A stretch of DNA of 6,743 nt from JANNOG01 sp050329835 (GTDB taxonomy: Bacteria; Actinomycetota; Actinomycetes; Actinomycetales; JBBAYJ01). The first letter of the stretch is position 1. Each line of letters opens with the position of its first letter. This document shows positions 5,008-6,743 of this stretch, piece after piece. The stretch is from contig JBHJOJ010000204.1 of the NCBI GenBank assembly GCA_050329835.1, positions 1 to 6,743 of the forward strand. The letters are read 5' to 3'. Below the pieces are notes generated by a model, which saw only the letters and a list, made by a program, of their open reading frames with translations, did not search any database and was not told the origin of the DNA. The translations under genes and the position numbers were made by a program.

Positions 5008-6542
5008 GTGACGTCGACCGTGGTCACCCCGCCGTCCGGCTCGCGCAGCCGCACGGCGGGCTCCCCCTCGGGCCCCGCGATGACGGCCCCGAGCGGGACG
5101 GTCAGAGCGTCGGAGACCTCGTCCGCCACGACGGTCACGGTGACGGCCGAGCCGGTGGCGAGATCCGCGGACTCGTCGGGGGTCACGACCACCTCCAGTG
5201 TCGCCGTCGTGTCGGCCTCGCCGCCGGCTGCGGCCGTGCCGACCGAAGTCACCCGGCCGGGGGCGTCGCCCCCCGCGCTCTCGACGACGACCTCCGCGTC
5301 CATCCGCCAGGGACCGAGATCGTCGGCCTCGACATCGAGGACGATCTCCTGCGCCCCGGTCGCCAGCTCCACCAGCTCCGCGCCCGGCGGCACCTCGTCG
5401 CCGAGGGCGGCCACCTGCCGGGTCACCGTCGTCCCGGCGGGCACGGCGACCACCTCACCCACGGTGACCCGGCCGTCCGGGTCGGTGCGCCCGAGTGCCT
5501 CCTCCCAGCTCTCGACGGCATCCCGGGTGGTGACGGTGAAGGTGTCGTCGACCGTCACCGCCTCCCCGTACCCGGCATCGACGAGCGCCTGCTCCAGTGC
5601 CCGGACGTCTGCTCCGTCGTCGGCCTCGGTGTCGAGGTCCCGCCAGAGCGGCGTCTCGGACACCACGGCGGCCGCCGGTTCGCCGTCGGTGGCGTACAGC
5701 ACGGTCCCGGAGACGACGGGCGTCCCGACCTCGGCGAGCGCCGTGACGACCGTGGTGGCGACGCCGGCCGCGCCCTCCTGGGGGAGCGCGCCGGGTGAGC
5801 CCTGCGCCGTCCCGGCCGCCGGGGCCGACCCGGGCAGCGTCCCGCCGATGGCGGCCGCGCCACCGCCCGGGGCCCGACCCTGCGGGACCTGACCCCCGGG
5901 GGTCCCTGCCGGTGGCGCCTGACCTGCGGGCGGCGTGGGCGTCGGCGAGCCGCCCGGCGCGGGCGGCGCCCCGCCCGTGGGGCTCGATGCGGGGCTCGAC
6001 GTCGGGCTCGACGTGGGGCTCGATGTCGGGTCGGCCGTCGGGCTCGTCGGACCGGTGGGGCTCGCCGTCGTCCCGGTGGGGCCGGTGGGGCTCGTCGTCG
6101 TCCCGGTGGGGCCGGTAGGGCTCGTCGTCCCGCTGGGGGTCGTCGGGCCGGTCGGATCGGTCGGTCCCGTCGAGGGCCCGCTCGGCTCCCCGGAGGCGGC
6201 CACCGGTGCGGCGTCGAGGGCGGCTCCCTCGCCCGTACCGGCGTCCCCACCCTCCGAGTCCAGGTCCGGCTCGGCGGCACCCGCCCACCCCTGGCGCACC
6301 ACAACCGAGCCGACGGATCGGACGATCCCGGACTCCGAGCGAGTGGCGACGAGATCCCGGCGCGACACCTCTGCCGTCCCCGGCAGCGCCTCATCGGCCG
6401 TCCCCGTGGCGACCGCCTCGGGTCCGGGACGCACCGCGACCACCGCGACGAGCAGGCCGACGGCGAGCACCGGCCCCACCGCCCCGGCCACGAGGAGCCC
6501 TGGGAATCGGCGGTGGGCCGGGCGGGCTGCGGGCAGGGTCAC
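4929..6542 (-). CDS. ABC-exporter membrane-fusion/periplasmic-adaptor-like subunit with peptidoglycan-binding module
   Basis: The predicted protein is anchored in the membrane with most of its 537 residues outside. A short basic N-terminus precedes one TM helix (about 14-36). Residues 57-83 (AEVSRRDLVATRSESGIVRSVGSVVV) look like the first half of a lipoyl/barrel-sandwich domain. A Gly/Ser/Thr/Pro/Ala linker spans about 115-258. The second half-domain follows (GVATTVVTALAEVGTPVVSGTVLYATDGEPAAAVVSETPLWRDL, 260-303). A PG_binding_1-like module, DVRALEQALVDAGYG...TRDAVESWEEALG, occupies about 312-351. Beta-barrel and membrane-proximal regions end in GLAEVLAGVAEGDVVVVPS. This order is typical of actinobacterial MacA/HlyD-like adaptors paired with MacB-type permeases, and it would couple the permease to the cell wall. 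The GTG start lies one base after the permease stop, with GAGGA nine bases upstream, so the genes are co-transcribed. The unusually long linker is the oddity. The substrate is unknown. Confidence 0.87.
   Translation of the reverse strand: MTLPAARPAHRRFPGLLVAGAVGPVLAVGLLVAVVAVRPGPEAVATGTADEALPGTAEVSRRDLVATRSESGIVRSVGSVVVRQGWAGAAEPDLDSEGGDAGTGEGAALDAAPVAASGEPSGPSTGPTDPTGPTTPSGTTSPTGPTGTTTSPTGPTGTTASPTGPTSPTADPTSSPTSSPTSSPASSPTGGAPPAPGGSPTPTPPAGQAPPAGTPGGQVPQGRAPGGGAAAIGGTLPGSAPAAGTAQGSPGALPQEGAAGVATTVVTALAEVGTPVVSGTVLYATDGEPAAAVVSETPLWRDLDTEADDGADVRALEQALVDAGYGEAVTVDDTFTVTTRDAVESWEEALGRTDPDGRVTVGEVVAVPAGTTVTRQVAALGDEVPPGAELVELATGAQEIVLDVEADDLGPWRMDAEVVVESAGGDAPGRVTSVGTAAAGGEADTTATLEVVVTPDESADLATGSAVTVTVVADEVSDALTVPLGAVIAGPEGEPAVRLREPDGGVTTVDVTYGLVVDGLAEVLAGVAEGDVVVVPS
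5979..6026 (-). repeat. 12-base tandem repeat encoding four TSSP-type units in the adaptor linker
   Basis: Adaptor residues 173-188 read TSSP, TSSP, TSSP, ASSP, from four near-identical 12-base units; on the plus strand these appear as repeats of GGGCTCGACGTC with small changes. It continues the low-complexity tract started by the 30-base repeats. Such in-frame arrays can gain or lose units by slippage without breaking the gene. Confidence 0.8.
6036..6125 (-). repeat. 30-base tandem repeat encoding three 10-residue SPTGPTG units in the adaptor linker
   Basis: Adaptor residues 140-149 and 150-159 are both TSPTGPTGTT, and 160-169 is the divergent ASPTGPTSPT. The DNA units are nearly identical, the third less so. 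The units are a multiple of three bases, so a change in copy number would alter linker length and keep the frame. Confidence 0.85.
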
Positions 6543-6543
6543 G

Positions 6544-6743
6544 TCACACCGTCCTCAGGGCGTCGGTCGGGGAGAGCCGGGCGGCCCGGCGGGCGGGGTA
6601 GACCCCGGCGATCGCGCCGATCAGCAGGGCGGCGGCGAAGCCGCCGAGATAGGCGACGGCCGGCACCTCGACGGACCACCCGCGGGACAGGGCGTACCCG
6701 GCGGTGACCGCCGCCCCGATGGCCACCCCGGCGGCTCCCCCGG
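6544..6743 (-). CDS. MacB/FtsX-type ABC transporter permease, C-terminal fragment
   Basis: Only the last 65 or so residues are in the window; the gene continues past the right edge. They contain a hydrophobic stretch (GGAAGVAIGAAVTAGYAL), a short extracytoplasmic turn (SRGWSVEVPAVAYL), a final TM helix (GGFAAALLIGAIAGVYPA), and the cytoplasmic tail RRAARLSPTDALRTV. The ending GVYPARRAARLSPTDALR is a signature of MacB/FtsX-family permeases, which work mechanically with an ATPase and an adaptor and usually do not form a classical channel. The stop is one base before the adaptor start, so the two form an operon. An ATP-binding subunit is expected further upstream on the minus strand (beyond 6743) but is not seen here. 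Confidence 0.9.
   Translation of the reverse strand, partial: GGAAGVAIGAAVTAGYALSRGWSVEVPAVAYLGGFAAALLIGAIAGVYPARRAARLSPTDALRTV

Noticed and set aside
3654..5798. 714-codon plus-strand open frame across the kinase and adaptor
   Set aside because: It is out of frame with the kinase and antisense to the adaptor, and its composition is Arg/Gly/Ala/Pro-rich without motifs.
5008..5892. Ser/Thr-rich plus-strand open frame opposite the adaptor
   Set aside because: It is the codon-aligned antisense of the adaptor frame and directly continues the antisense reading of the kinase tail. No start-site or domain evidence supports a gene.
5979..6125. CRISPR-like array
   Set aside because: The repeats are contiguous, have no unique spacers, are multiples of three and lie inside a coding frame that encodes a Ser/Thr/Pro linker.

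Overview
The window is about three-quarters G+C, uses GTG starts freely and shows the strong third-position G/C bias of a high-GC actinomycete. The families present (Uma2 nuclease paralogues, an MprAB-type two-component pair, and a MacB-type exporter whose adaptor carries a peptidoglycan-binding module) suggest the Geodermatophilales/Pseudonocardiales part of the Actinomycetia. That placement is inferred from gene content; no phylogenetic marker is present.

Layout, left to right. (1) 1-292 is the broken 3' part of a Uma2-family (DUF820) nuclease gene. An intact paralogue follows at 416-997 and probably has a leaderless promoter. (2) On the minus strand, converging on Uma2, is a threonine ammonia-lyase (ilvA, 1025-2251). 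(3) Upstream of ilvA on the same strand are a 94-residue protein of unknown function (2458-2742) and a remnant of a DUF4258-like gene that overlaps it by ATGA. The remnant runs in frame into ilvA. (4) A divergent gap (2743-2864) precedes a plus-strand response regulator/histidine kinase operon closely resembling mycobacterial MprA/MprB (2865-5007). (5) The right end is a minus-strand exporter operon: the C-terminus of a MacB/FtsX-type ABC permease (from the window edge to 6544) followed one base later by its membrane-fusion/adaptor subunit (4929-6542). The adaptor converges on the histidine kinase and the two coding regions overlap by 79 bp.

How the genes work together. IlvA feeds 2-oxobutanoate to isoleucine synthesis and has no visible link to its neighbours. 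The two-component pair would sense an envelope signal and regulate transcription. The exporter would move a substrate across the membrane and cell wall. Because the two operons meet tail to tail with overlapping ends, they may be linked functionally or by antisense transcription, but only the arrangement is visible here.

I found no RNA gene, CRISPR array, insertion sequence, phage gene or clearly new multi-gene system. The points most worth a second look are the lesions that map exactly between the two Uma2 copies, the DUF4258-like remnant fused in frame to ilvA, the kinase tail made from adaptor antisense sequence, and the repeat-built Ser/Thr/Pro linker in the adaptor.
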